The position numbers and the translations under genes were made by a program. A stretch of DNA of 64,000 nucleotides from Nymphaea colorata (taxonomy: Eukaryota; Streptophyta; Magnoliopsida; Nymphaeales; Nymphaeaceae): assembly GCF_008831285.2 (NCBI RefSeq), contig NC_045139.1, positions 33,019,706-33,083,705 of the forward strand, written 5' to 3'. Under the pieces are notes generated by a model. That model was not told the DNA's origin. It did not search any database and saw nothing but the letters and a program-made list of their open reading frames with translations. This document shows, piece after piece, positions 15,701 to 27,353 of this stretch (position 1 is its first letter; every line of letters begins with the position of its first letter).

Positions 15701-17042
15701 ACGTGCCTGCAAAAGCAGAAAAGAAGCCTTTCAATATCTCATGCCATGTTAGAAGCTAGTATGTGTAATACATACATCAACACATACATTGTAAATGTGT
15801 GTGTGTGTGTGTGTGTTGTGCATTTGTCGATAGAAAGAGAGAGAAATCGGTTCCTCCTAAAGATAGAGGACATGGGCCCTTCTGCTTTTTTCCAATTTCT
15901 CATTTTCTTGACTTTTTCCTCAATTTTGACAATGTGGATGTAGCTTGTCACGTGTCTAGCAGGAGCCCTTTAAAATACCATCATTTTACTACATATAGGT
16001 ACGTATAATCATCTTCTCACGAAGATCTATGCTCTAAACAGGTCACAACTTTCATTAGAAAAGCGTGATCCAAGATCTTATTCCTAACAAAAGGACCAGA
16101 CTAGGACATCTACCGGCAGTAATTTTCCCTGCCTGTGTTGAAAGGTAAAAGAATCACAATTGTCAACTTTTTACCATATGGACAGAAGGAGGAACTAACT
16201 TTTCTGTGCGTGTGTGTGCATGTGCAAGTGTTTTATGCCGATCCTCTGATGATAGCAAACCCCAGCAAGGTGAGCCATGAGAGAGTCCATCTTTGGAGGA
16301 AATCACCACCAAGAGCCTGGCAGTGGGCCTCGGTCCCAGCTCTCTCCGACTCCAACTCGACAGTTATTTCATAGGTGATAGGACCTGCTGACAAGTACTA
16401 AACCTGCTACAGCCACACATAATATTTCATAAATGGCAAACAAATACGACTTTATTTGATAAATGCATCTGTATCAGCCAAATTAGTCCAGTACGTTGCT
16501 GAAACCCAAAATTAGGCATGAAATGGCAGTATGGTGTGTGGGGGTACTTGCCTAGTTGCTCTATTGCGGCCAGAGAAAAGAGTGTAGTTCAACTGACTAT
16601 TGCTATGACTTTTATACATTCATCGCATGATCAGTTGTATTTAACTTACCTCGAGCTCATCACCCAGAGAAATGACAGAAGGGGATCCCCATAGCAAGGC
16701 CTTCCTGCAGAGCCTCAGAGCAGAATGAAGGTCTCTTAGATGACCCCATTTTGGGCCCTTTACAAGACCTATTGCAGATGGAAGGGAAAATTGATAAACA
16801 TTAGATTTATACACAAAAGACCATTTACTTAAAATCAAATGCATCAAAAAAAGTATTTTATGTGAACCATGTTCTAAATATTGAGGACAGGTTATAGGAC
16901 AGAAATAGTTTTACTGTTGGAACCAAAGTCGCTTTTCACTTTTTTTCTCTTCCGAAAACAGATGATGTTTCAGAAGATTGATGATGCATGTAATGGTGAC
17001 GCTGAGTGCCAATATTCATTTGACACGAGCAATTTATGGATA

Positions 17043-17077
<35 letters not shown>

Positions 17078-18996
17078 GATCTCACCATACTCATCTAGGG
17101 GTGCCTCATCATAGTAGCATGTGGTAACAAATGAGGAAGCAGTCCTCCCAAAGTTGGTCCCTCCGTGATACTGTCAGTTGATTGAAATTCAAAAAATCCA
17201 GCCATTCAGCTTCAAGCTTTCACAAAACCGCAGTGAAAGAGAAACTTTACTTAACACTGCAGCTCATCAACTCAACAATTTTGTGGTAGCCTTACCATGT
17301 AGTAGTTAATGTGCGTGCCATTTTTGGAGAAGAAGCGAGCCACAGAGAAGGCAAGGTCTTCAGCTGATCTTTGTGATGGAGGGTCACCAAACACTCGATA
17401 CCTTCATTTACCAACCATCTGAAGTCAGTTATAAAGGAAAATAATTTGCCAATTTTTCCTTGGGCTTCATTTACATGTCACCCATAAAGAGTTTGGTTTA
17501 TTATTTTATGAGAGACCTAAGAGAAAACCAAGAAATCAAAAATTTTTGGGGAACTTCACTTCTTTGAACAATGATACTCCTTTGAATATGTTATGCAATA
17601 TGCGAAGTATGTTTGAAACCAATTTCCAAATGCAGAACCATGACTGGCAAATCAAAGTTGATGAACTCAAAGGCGTTCACGTCTGTAGATGCCAGAGATC
17701 ATAAGCTTGCTAACACTTTCAGCTATGCCAATGAAAATACTGAAGCATTACTGAACTTGGTCATATTTCATCTAATGCCAATATGGCATCGTTTCTAAGG
17801 GAATTCTACCAATATCTGGTATGCATATAAACTATGTCTTGTGTGCGTCAAAAACGATAGCGTGCTTACTGAGCAGTCCAATTCTCTGTCCACAATGCCG
17901 GCTTGTTTGGCGTGTTAGGACCTGAAAATGTGTCGCCACAGTTCCTCCCGTTGCAGGTGTTGATCTGAAATTTAAACAAGAAAGAGAAAGCAGAGATCAA
18001 AAGCCTTTAATGCAGCGGAGAAAAATCTGTCCCTCTCCATTAGTGAGCAGAACTGAGAGAAGTGCAGTGAACTCACAACAGGATCAGGGGCATCCTTTTC
18101 CTTGCACATAATCCAGGGCACCCCGGTGCCGAGACTGACGGCCATCTTCCCGGCCCACTGCACGTAGTCGATGCCACTTTGGCGATATGCCAATTTCACG
18201 TTGTCGTACTCATTCTCAATCTGCCATCAGATTCGATGAGAACTTGTAAGTTCCCCGTACGTAATTGCTTGTTCAAACTTTTTTCTTTTTGTAAGAAAGA
18301 CGAGGTAAAAACCTGCGCTAGAACTATGGGTCCTCCTTGAGACGCAAATAGATTCTCCTTCTTCATCATCTTCACTATCATCTTTGAAAATTTTTTCATG
18401 TGAAACTGCAACCACATGCATCTTCTTCATGAGGATTCTCAATTGAAAACAGAGGAGAGACTCCCATGCAAACAAAAACCAAAGGAACCACCTTAGGACT
18501 TGGTATATAGTATATACATATCCATGCATACATTCACACAGACAGAGTAGATGACAAAGTTACTCCTTGCTGTACCTTGAATGGCGCATTGTCAGATCGG
18601 AAAATTATGCCCTCCACCTCTCTTAACCAGTAGGGGAATCCTCTGTTGCATACCCAAGAAGATGTCAACCAAGTCAGGAGAAAACATGCTCAGTTCTTTC
18701 AATAGGAAAAATGAAGAGTGAAAAATGAAAGTAACAGGGACCATCTCTCTCACAGTGCTCTGGTTTCGATACATATCGAAACGATGGCATTAAAACGGCA
18801 AAGAAAATTAAAGTTCAAAACGTTACCCGTAATTCCATTCAGCCTCAACGAATGGTCCAATCCTGAGAGTGACATACAGGCCCTGCCGTTGGATTTCCTT
18901 GATGAACTTGATCACATCATACCTTCCTCCAAACTGAAACTGTATTTCATGCATTGAAACGCTTCTCAGTATTATGAAATGCATCTCAGAAAAAGA

Positions 18997-19066
<70 letters not shown>

Positions 19067-19917
19067 TTTTTGTTTCTTACCTGGCCTTGTACTGGTTCAT
19101 GGATGTTCCAAAATACATAGGTTTGAATCAGATTGATTCCCCCATGTTTGGCTTTAGCAATCAAATCAGGCCACATCTAGCAAAGTTTCAAACGTCAAAC
19201 TCAGTCACTTAAATGGAAACAACGAATATAAAAACCATATAGATGGCATAATTTTTTAGAATAAAAGTTGAGTTTGCTTTTTAATTTCTCTGTTTCAATG
19301 ATATGATGACCACCATTACCTTCTTTTATTTCAGCAAATTGTCCTCAGGTGCAAGTTTAGAAGAGTTGGTGAAAGAATCTGAGCGACTTAACGCGCAGAA
19401 CTCCTTGTTGTGAACTCTATATAAGGGCTCTCTCTTTTTACTTCTTTCTTATTTCTGACACATAGTTAGAGAGGTTTTATTCTTGGCAGATGGCATGCAG
19501 TCTCTGCTTTCGGCAAAAGGTATTTGAGAATCAGCAGTTTAATTCTTTAACATTTGATTTTGGGTTTGTGATGAGGAGTCGTGTGCAGGAGTCTGAGGTG
19601 AGTCCAAGAATCAGATGATAACACAAATTTAAACAGAGATTGAAGGTACATTAAGAAAATAATTTCTGCAACTTGAAGGAGCATTCACATGGGCAGAAGG
19701 GAGCATATCTTACGTAGGACACGTTCATTTTTAACTTTTATTTTTTTCAACTCTTTTGCAATCCAATCCTATACATACGATTTCTTGGGTCTTATTGGAC
19801 TTCAGTTTTTGAGTATTGGAAGGTGAAATGCATAAAAACCAATAACTGAAGATGCATCACATCTTAGGGACCAAGAAAATCATAAATTCGTATATGTGCA
19901 CATGTGTGTGTGTGTGT

Positions 19918-19960
<43 letters not shown>

Positions 19961-20467
19961 GGGAGTACTTCGAGGATAATGGATGGAACCAGAGAAGAGG
20001 AGCTCTCTCTTGCCATTGATAATGAGAGACCTTCCATCGTAAGTGACTCCTCGTTGTTGCTGCTGCTGTTGATCTTGTTGTTGCTGATTTTGTTGCTGCT
20101 GCTGTTGATCTTGTTGTTGCTGATTTTGTTGCTGCTGCTGTTGATCTTGTTGTTGCTGATTTTGTTGCTGCTGCTGTTGATCTTGTTGTTGCTGATTTTG
20201 TTGCTGCTGCTGTTGATCTTGTTGTTGCTGATCTTGTTGCTGCTGCTGTTGATCTTGTTGTTCCTGCTGTTGATCTTGTTGCTTCTGCTGATCTTGTTGT
20301 TGTTGATTTTGTTGCTGCTGTTGATCTTCTTCTTCTTCTTCTTGTTGTTGCTGCTGCTGCTGCTGCTTTTCGTGGTGTTTTTTTCCTTGTGAATATTGCA
20401 CTAACATTAACGTCAAGAAAAGCACAACAAAGAAAACTTTGAAACCCATGACTCTCTTTGATGACAT
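11868..20467 (-). CDS. BGAL: Beta-galactosidase (GH35) with SUEL lectin domain and N-terminal poly-Gln tract
   Basis: Secreted glycosyl hydrolase expected to remove terminal beta-galactose from cell-wall polysaccharides. The exons are 19958-20467, 19081-19176, 18827-18939, 18576-18642, 18313-18405, 18077-18220, 17870-17964, 17296-17401, 17086-17170, 16650-16768, 15539-15706, 14987-15168, 14437-14546, 14079-14188, 13645-13752, 13440-13547, 13176-13321, 12266-12614 and 11868-11996. All join in frame to 2838 nt, or 945 residues. A signal peptide spans about residues 1-28. Residues 35-138 are a Gln-rich insert, and the GH35 domain starts at VTYDGR (141). The acid/base motif IENEY places Glu297, and the nucleophile in WTENW is Glu368. 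The C-terminal SUEL-type galactose-binding domain is at about 859-939. Without the Gln tract the length (about 840) is normal for the class. The Arabidopsis BGAL7/15 group is the nearest match in layout. The start chosen is the first ATG in the signal-peptide frame; upstream in-frame codons have no ATG. Confidence 0.95.
12661..12712. repeat. Compound (GT)n(GA)n microsatellite
   Basis: Nine GT units then about 17 GA units, in beta-galactosidase intron 17, starting 46 bp from the exon 18 acceptor. Confidence 0.95.
18999..19066. repeat. Triple compound (AC)n(AT)n(AG)n microsatellite
   Basis: Sixteen AC, ten AT and eight AG units in series. This is nearly half of the 141-bp intron 2 of the beta-galactosidase and ends 14 bp from the exon 2 donor. 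Confidence 0.95.
19904..19954. repeat. Compound (GT)n-TATA-(AG)n microsatellite at a splice donor
   Basis: On the gene strand, exon 1 ends ...CCCGAT and the intron reads GTAC(TC)n, then TATACACAC. The donor GT therefore lies two bases from about 17 TC units. Confidence 0.95.
20054..20365 (-). repeat. Poly-Gln-coding repeat in beta-galactosidase exon 1
   Basis: Encodes residues 35-138: Q8-E5-D, then Gln runs broken by single D, N, K or E. The 3' half is a minisatellite with a 36-nt unit encoding D-Q6-N-Q4, present four times, plus one variant with D for N and a final partial unit. CAA and CAG codons are mixed (TTG and CTG on the + strand), so this is not a pure trinucleotide expansion. Confidence 0.95.
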
Positions 20468-22690
20468 CCTTTCTTCTTTCCAAATATTCTCCACGAATCC
20501 TTCTTGGTCCTTACGAGGAGGGGCACAGGGAAAAATCGCAAAGACAGAAACTGGCTTTCATAGAGCCACTGCTTGAAGCTGTACAACAGCTAAGTATAGA
20601 AAGCCCAAGGAAAATGAGCTCTTGGTGCCATGCAACAGTGCTCTCCTTCTCTTCTTCTTCCTCTTTTTTGGGTTGATTTAGCCCAGACCATAAGATCAAC
20701 CGACTGATGAGCTCTGCCATTTGTTCTGCAACGCAGAGAGCATTGCCTCCATGGTCAAAGTTTTCTAATAAAAGAAGTATCTGTTTTTAGTTGAAAGGAT
20801 CAGTTGGTTAAAGGGGATGAGTTATTCGAAGCAGCACCACTTTTACTGTATCTCCAAAAGAAGCCTCATGTTTCTTTAGTTTCATGAAGCGCAAATCTCA
20901 TTCTCACCTGGAGATTGTCTATCAAGGGCCTGCCTTTCTAAATGTTCAAGCTAAAATATTGTTTAAACTTGATAAAGTAGCGATCGACTTTTCATTTTGG
21001 CCATGAGTTGTGTGCGCAGCTTGGTGCATCCAAATGCTTATACTCAAAAAAAAAAAAAAAAAAAAAAAATGAGAATGTTTTGAAAATTATTTAAAAAAAT
21101 GCTTTTTAAACATACTGGCACATAAAAATTTCGTGTTTCGTGTACCAGTGTGTTATATACATAACCCGTTTGCCCTTAACCAGAGGGGCATTTTTGTCAT
21201 TTAACTTGAAACAGTTTTGCTCGCTTTCACTTTGTTTTCCATTTCAATGGTAAAAGACATTTTGTGTGGGCAATTGCCCACATCAGCGTAAAAAAAAATC
21301 TTATTATTACAGATCACATTGTCATTGACTCAAAATTTACATGTTAGGCTCACAATAAACTTAAACTTATGTCGCCAACTCAAGTGCCTCTTAGCGAAAA
21401 AGTCTTCCCTTTCTCTGTTTCTAACATGGGAACACAATCCAATTTTTTTATTGGAGGGGTATTTTGGTAATTTATGGGTTTTCTTTTTTAGAGTTTCACT
21501 TTTTACGTTTAAGTAATAGGGGCAGTCTGATCGTTTGTTTTTAAATGACAAAAATGTCTTTTGGATATGAAAAGAAGACCTGCCTCCTCTAAGGACAAAA
21601 TGGGAAAAAAATGTAAAAACTACTGCATGAATGTCATCACCATGTTAATGGTTTTCCTACTTTTGCTTTTTTTACAAAAATTATTTTACTGCTGTGATTG
21701 TTCAACGAGAAACATGATATGTTTACTACAAAAGTAGATGTTTTTCCAATGTGTTGGTAAAATCCTATAAACTTTTTAGAATTAATAGTTTGAATTTTTT
21801 GGCGAAAATTTATCTTACACGTCAATGAAAATGATGTTTGGATGATTTTTTTCTGTATTTAGGTTTGGAAGTCAGACATGTAACTCTGGTTTTTTTTTTT
21901 TAATTTTCCTAAAAATGTTGAGTCAAATAGAAGAAAAAAATGCATCTAAGAAGGAAAATGATAAGAAAAAATCATTCCATTTAATGAGCTTGCCAACTTA
22001 GGTCATATATAAATAATTTAAATTTTTATTTAAAGAAGGAAAAAGATAAATAGATAAATTTCTGATGCAACTAGGGAGATCATGCTCGGAAAATCAGAAT
22101 AAGAATAAAGGAAATTTTTTAGGCAAACACACTTGAACAATGAGCAGTAGTTAAAAGCTTGCCAAACTTTTTTAAGACTAAAGAGAAAACAATAATGTTT
22201 CCCTTGCATGATGAGTTAAAAACATTCGTAAGTTTATTTCTGTAAAATCAACTGCTAAGTTAGTAAAAAAATATATATATATATATTTACCCCTTAAAAG
22301 CAAACACGGAAAACACATCTAGTTGTGTGAAACAACTTAAATTTTCTTACAAAATTTTCTACATCAATGAAAAATGTTCATTTAATTAATTCTGCAATTT
22401 AAGAAGTTACTTGGGATAGTTTTTAATATTGATCTAGAAAATTATTTGGACTAGCCAAACAAATTAATCAACACGAAATATGTTTATATTAGAGGTACTT
22501 TACTCACAGTGATTTTATTCGATAAACATTTTTTTATCATATAAAAAGTTATTAAATGAGTCGAGTTGAGTTATAAAAACTTGGCTCGTTTAAGGGATAT
22601 TATTATTATTTTTTGTTACATAGTTGTTCATAGTTAAACTAATTAAAAAAGCAATTTAATTAAAAATGAGACATAAAAAGGAGTTAACTC
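20468..22690. other. Divergent spacer between the beta-galactosidase and PORR gene
   Basis: The two genes are transcribed away from each other, so both promoters should lie here. Near 20.5-20.75 kb is the probable beta-galactosidase leader. The rest is AT-rich with a poly-A run at 21047-21069. A short GAGCTCGA-class fragment lies at about 22556-22600. No ORF looks coding. Confidence 0.5.
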
Positions 22691-22882
22691 ACTGCCCGCT
22701 CTCAAGCTCTGCTCACTTCTCCCTTCTCTGCCGGTACTCCCTCTACTCTTGGCACTGTCTGCTGCGCACCGGCTCCCTCCGTTCCGGCTACCCGTCAAGC
22801 GAGGCCGTCTCCCTCCGCTGATGCTGGATCATCTCCGAACGTCGCTGCAACGAGCTGTTATCCAGGTTTGGTCGTCTTCCCA

Positions 22883-22913
<31 letters not shown>

Positions 22914-23197
22914 GTCTCTGTGTGCTTAGAATGTTTTTGGTGAAGCCCCCTTTTTGCGTGATGGACTTGGGGCCCTTTTGCACATTGCGGCAAAAATTGT
23001 GTTAGTGTTGTACGTCGTAGGTCGATGGATTTGGGGCATGTTCAGCTGAGAGAGGAAAACCAACGATGTTGGTGAGTCGCGCAGCTTAGAGCGGGTCCCC
23101 GCCAAGGTATGTGTGGCTACCACCGGCCCGAAGGATTCTGAGTCACGTTTGCATAAGGACGATGAAAGGAGGGAAGAAGGGGAGCGATATAGCAAAG
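22690..23197 (+). promoter_or_regulatory. Probable promoter/leader exons of the PORR gene
   Basis: A GC- and CpG-rich island in AT-rich DNA. A likely first exon ends at 22864 (GTTATCCAG then GTTTGG), followed by a (CT)n tract. A second candidate ends at 23197 (AGCAAAG then GTGAGT, a strong donor). The coding exon starts 2.8 kb downstream after an in-frame stop, so these would be untranslated. The structure is inferred from splice-site-like sequence only. Confidence 0.35.
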
Positions 23198-26030
23198 GTG
23201 AGTGTCTTTCTACCATGGTTTTCGGTAGCGTGTCATCTTAATCTGAGTCGGTTGGGAGGACTTGAACACCATGTGTTCGTGCAAATGCTTATGAGAGTGT
23301 TGTTTTATCTCGTTGCGTAAGAATGTGCGAACCTCTGTGAGGCTCCTATGCCTAAACCTGGGCCTGATTCTCATTCATGGAAATCTCAATTCCCTTGTTG
23401 TTTTACTTTTAATTTGTTTCGGATATCATTTATTATGTTGTATTTAACTGTTTTAGAAATTTTACTTATTTATACCAACTTTATTTATTTTGCTATACTT
23501 GTATACTATCCATTATATCATTTCTAAACATTTGCCACGTTCAATACAATTCTTCTCATTTTCAGTTCTTTCCCAAGTTATGGCCAGATTAATTCTCAAC
23601 TCCAATTTCTGTACCGCTTCCGCTTTTCGTCCATGCTTAGGCGATGTTTTCAGCAGGCGACCTGGATTATTACTAGTACTTTCTTTTGGGTTTGTGCGGG
23701 TCCATCATTTTCTTGAAAGTTTTAAGAATCTCATTGAAAGTAACCAAACAAAAAAAAAAAAATCAAATTCTATCCATATTATCAAGCCATTTGTTGAAAA
23801 TTTCGATTATTTTTTTAGTTGTAATATACTTTATTTCTTTTCAACCTGTTATATATTGCAACCCGACATAGCCCACTTGCTGTTAAATTTTTTCATGAAA
23901 ACTGAAAACTCCTTTCCTGTATTGTCAATATATTATCATAACAACGTTTGTGACTTTGACTGTAAAAAATTGTGTTAAATTTGTATTGTCAAAAAAATTG
24001 CATTTTCATCTATATTATTATTTATCTGGATTGGCAAATATCCTTTCTTTGTTTTTGTTCTGCTATTGATTTAATCTTGGTGATGCCATGTTCAGAAGAA
24101 GTTTCCACAGCAAGGGCTTATGTTATTTTTGTACCTCTTCTGTTTTCAGGTGTTCTGCTTTAGTTGCTCCTCTTTTGTTCTTTTTCTTTAATATGCTGCA
24201 AGTTTTTTCTATTTTCATTGTTCAAGAAAATAGCATTTCCTTTTTTCAACAGCAGTTGATCATAGGTGAAAGAATTATTTAAAATGGACTGGCACCATGT
24301 ATGTCTACATTGTCTAGTAAATATTCTTTGCTAGCGTTTGGTCAGACGCTGTCCTGTGGAATCCATATTTGCAGATGGTCAGGCTTTCTGTGAAGATATT
24401 GTTTGCAGAAAGGAAAAATTGCTGTTATGGTAAGAAGTTGATGCCTGATCTTACTTGTACCGGGACGGTGGGACCCATGGTGGTTGGAGAGATCTTCTCA
24501 TGTGGTATGACCTAGGATGATGGAGAATGTATCATTTGCTTTATTCAAGCAATCAGAACTAATTCAATTTGGTTTTATGTTACATCTATTGTTTTAAAGT
24601 ATCTTGGGATAAATTTAGAATTCTTAGAAGTCACTCATTCTCCTTGAAGGATCAATTTTGACGTACCTTCGCAGCTTCATAAAGTTTTATGAAATTTGGC
24701 ATGGAAGTGATCTCCTGATTGATTTCTCGCGCTGATATGAGCATCATTCTGGGGCTAGTGGGTTACAGAATGTTGTCATAAATCTTATTCTTTTCTTTTT
24801 AGTGATGAAACTCCTTGGACTTGAATTTTTTTCGTACCATAAGTTCTGATTTGCATTTTTACTAGTTTTTGCTAACATTGAAATTATTCTCTCATATCAT
24901 TTGGGAATGTGTTACGATCCATATAGGGATCGTGGGGAGCAGTAGTAGTTTAATTCTACTAGGTCTTGTTATTTGATGTTTTCAGTATGGAACTGATTTC
25001 AGTATGAGTCAGTCCAGTCCGGACCCGTTATTAATTGTACTTAAGCTTGAGATTTACCCTAATTAAGCATGCTTGTTGATTGCCTTTCTCTCTCTCATTC
25101 CTTTCTCCCTTCTCCTTCCTCCCTCTCAACTTCTGTTAGCCGACGGCTAACAGAGTTTGTATTTGCGTGTTAATGTGCTAATGTCTTACACTCATTTACT
25201 TGGTGCTGACTATCCTAAACAAGGTTTTGCTTGCTCCAACCAAGTCCAATACTTGTATTAGGTAAAACTAGTTGTGCCCAATCCTATTGTTGATGCTGTA
25301 GTGGAAGGACATGAAAAACACTGGGATTGTAGAATAATTGATCTTATCATATTTGAATATGCAGTAATTTGATCAAAGCCCAAAGGATAAAAGCACGAGG
25401 AACTATTCAAAAAAAAGTTTATGTTATGACTTTGTTAAACACTTGAATCAGTTATATTAATATGACAATATCCAATCTATCTCATTATTTAATCTTTTAT
25501 AGGTTTGTCGTATTACTTTTTTAGATCGGATGCTCGCATAACCATTCATGCTGGCTCCTCTGTTTTCCGCGTGCCTTATCAAGTGTTTTCTATTATTGAT
25601 ATGTGCATATATGTGTGTCAATATGTGTCTTGAGAGAGAGAGATCTTACTGTCCTTGTTACATAGTCTTATTTGGTCCTTTTTAGTGTAAGATAATGCTG
25701 AAACGTACTTTCGGTGCCAGTCAGGAATGGAAATATTAAATCATAATGTGTTTAATTTATGAACATTATTTTCATTTACTATTTAACAACACCCTCTGAC
25801 CTAAATCTTTTGGCTTCTTTACTAGGCCATGCTCGTTAATGATGGACTGTTGCTTCTGGTGCTTAACCATCTCAGCATAGTCGTCAGAGAATTAGTCGGG
25901 TGATGCTGTGTGTGGAGGTCTTCATATGGCAGAAGGAAGTTCTTCGATTATAGAAGATCAACCCCTCTCAGGCTTTTACAGAAATGGTTATTAGTCTGCT
26001 TCTTGGTCGAAGTCAGGTATAAGATCAAGG
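23198..26030 (+). other. Probable leader intron(s) of the PORR gene
   Basis: AT-rich DNA between candidate leader exons and the coding exon. A possible small exon lies at about 24376-24431 (TTTGCAG before, GTAAGA after). An acceptor-like GTCGAAGTCAG lies 14 bp before the coding ATG. I recognise no independent gene. Confidence 0.35.
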
Positions 26031-27353
26031 ATGGTGCTCCTGCGGCTACACCATGTACCAGATTGTGTAACCAGGTTGGCTACAAACAACTTTCAGGAAG
26101 GTGGGCGTTTGTTGGTATCATTATTTTCTCAGATTTTGCATGTAGACAAGCGTTTCATGACCAGAAGCAGAAGGGTACAGGACAGAAGCAAGAATAAGAG
26201 AGTGCAAGATCTAGAAATTGCAACAGAAAAATGGAAGATTGTCTCAAAGGTGTTATTTGTCATGGAAACATTAAAACACGAAAGTGAACAGATCATGACC
26301 TTGCGAGAAATGGAACGGTACAGGAAGCAGATAAATTTAAAGAAACCACATAAAATATCTGATTTTCTAAAAAAATCACCAAAGCTGTTTGAGTTGTACA
26401 AAGATCAGAAGGGTGTAACCTGGTGTGGGCTTACACAGAAAGCTGAGGAAATGCTTGAAGAGCAAGACAAACTTCAAAAAGAGCAGAATGACAAGTTAGT
26501 CGAGTATGTGAGCAGGTTTTTGATGATGTCAGTTGATAAGAGGCTCCAAGTAGATAAGATTGCACATTTTAGAAGAGATATGGGTCTGCCGGATGATTTC
26601 AGGGAGAGCTGGATTCATAGTTTTCCAGAAAATTTCAAGGTTGTTAAAGATGATGATCATGTGGAATATTTAGAACTGGTAACATGGAATCCTAAGTGGG
26701 CAGTGACGGAGCTAGAAAAGAAGTTGGGAGTAGCAAATTTGGATAATCCTCCCTGTCCAGGATTGCTTAACCTCCCTTTTCCATTGAAATTTCCTGAAAA
26801 TTATAAAAAGGTGTTCAGGTATGGAGGAGCTATTGAACATTTTCAGAACCGGTCATATCTCTCGCCCTATGCGGATGCCAGGGATTTGAAACCTGGTTCA
26901 TTGGAGTTTGATAAGAGGGCCGTTGCAGTGATGCATGAACTGTTGAGCTTCACTCTTGAAAAAAGGCTGGTTGTGGACCATTTGACCCACTTTCGTAAAG
27001 AATTTGTCATGCCACAAAAGTTGATGAGGTTACTTCTGAAGCATTTTGGCATCTTCTACGTCTCTGAGAGGGGTAAAAGGTTCAATGCTTATCTAAATGA
27101 AGCTTATAATGGCTCTGACTTGATTGAAAAATGTCCACTAGTTCAATGGAAGGAGAAGCTTCAAGGACTCGTTGGTTACAGAGGAAGGAAAAGAAGGATA
27201 GAGATGTTTGATGGGCATTCTGAAGGAGAGGAAGGAAACAATTTTGAGGGGATTTTGGACAATAGATATTTGGACGCTCTGGAGGATACTTGCACAGGTG
27301 CAGGATCAGATGGTTCTGAGATTGATGTTGGAGAGATTGAAAAGGAATATTAA
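26031..27353 (+). CDS. PORR-domain organelle RNA-binding protein (WTF1/WTF9-like)
   Basis: A single 440-codon exon. PORR (plant organelle RNA recognition, formerly DUF860) proteins bind organellar transcripts, and characterised members promote group II intron splicing: WTF1 in chloroplasts, WTF9 in mitochondria. The N-terminus (residues 1-55) is rich in Arg, Leu and His with few acids, as in a mitochondrial presequence. The PORR region runs from about 58 to 375, with hallmark blocks KPHKISDFLKKSPKLFELYK at 105-124, WCGLTQKAEEM at 131-141, FRRDMGLPDDFRESWIHSFP at 180-199, and a second half with LTHFRKEF...LLLKHFGIFYVSERGKR. The C-terminus is acidic (about 395-440). The start is the first ATG after an in-frame TAG at 25992-25994. 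Targeting and the exact member are inferred, and plants have over a dozen paralogues. Confidence 0.93.
   Translation: MVLLRLHHVPDCVTRLATNNFQEGGRLLVSLFSQILHVDKRFMTRSRRVQDRSKNKRVQDLEIATEKWKIVSKVLFVMETLKHESEQIMTLREMERYRKQINLKKPHKISDFLKKSPKLFELYKDQKGVTWCGLTQKAEEMLEEQDKLQKEQNDKLVEYVSRFLMMSVDKRLQVDKIAHFRRDMGLPDDFRESWIHSFPENFKVVKDDDHVEYLELVTWNPKWAVTELEKKLGVANLDNPPCPGLLNLPFPLKFPENYKKVFRYGGAIEHFQNRSYLSPYADARDLKPGSLEFDKRAVAVMHELLSFTLEKRLVVDHLTHFRKEFVMPQKLMRLLLKHFGIFYVSERGKRFNAYLNEAYNGSDLIEKCPLVQWKEKLQGLVGYRGRKRRIEMFDGHSEGEEGNNFEGILDNRYLDALEDTCTGAGSDGSEIDVGEIEKEY

Noticed and set aside
16135-16374. An ORF inside beta-galactosidase intron 10.
   Set aside because: The flanking exons (15539-15706 and 16650-16768) join in frame and give the expected protein without it; no motif is present.
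19979-20392. A 137-codon + strand ORF encoding almost only Leu/Ile/Phe.
   Set aside because: It is the antisense shadow of the poly-Gln coding tract; CAA/CAG read backwards gives TTG/CTG.
20465-20494. A longer beta-galactosidase N-terminus starting at 20494.
   Set aside because: The codon at 20492-20494 is GTG. The first ATG in frame is at 20465-20467 and leads directly into the signal peptide.
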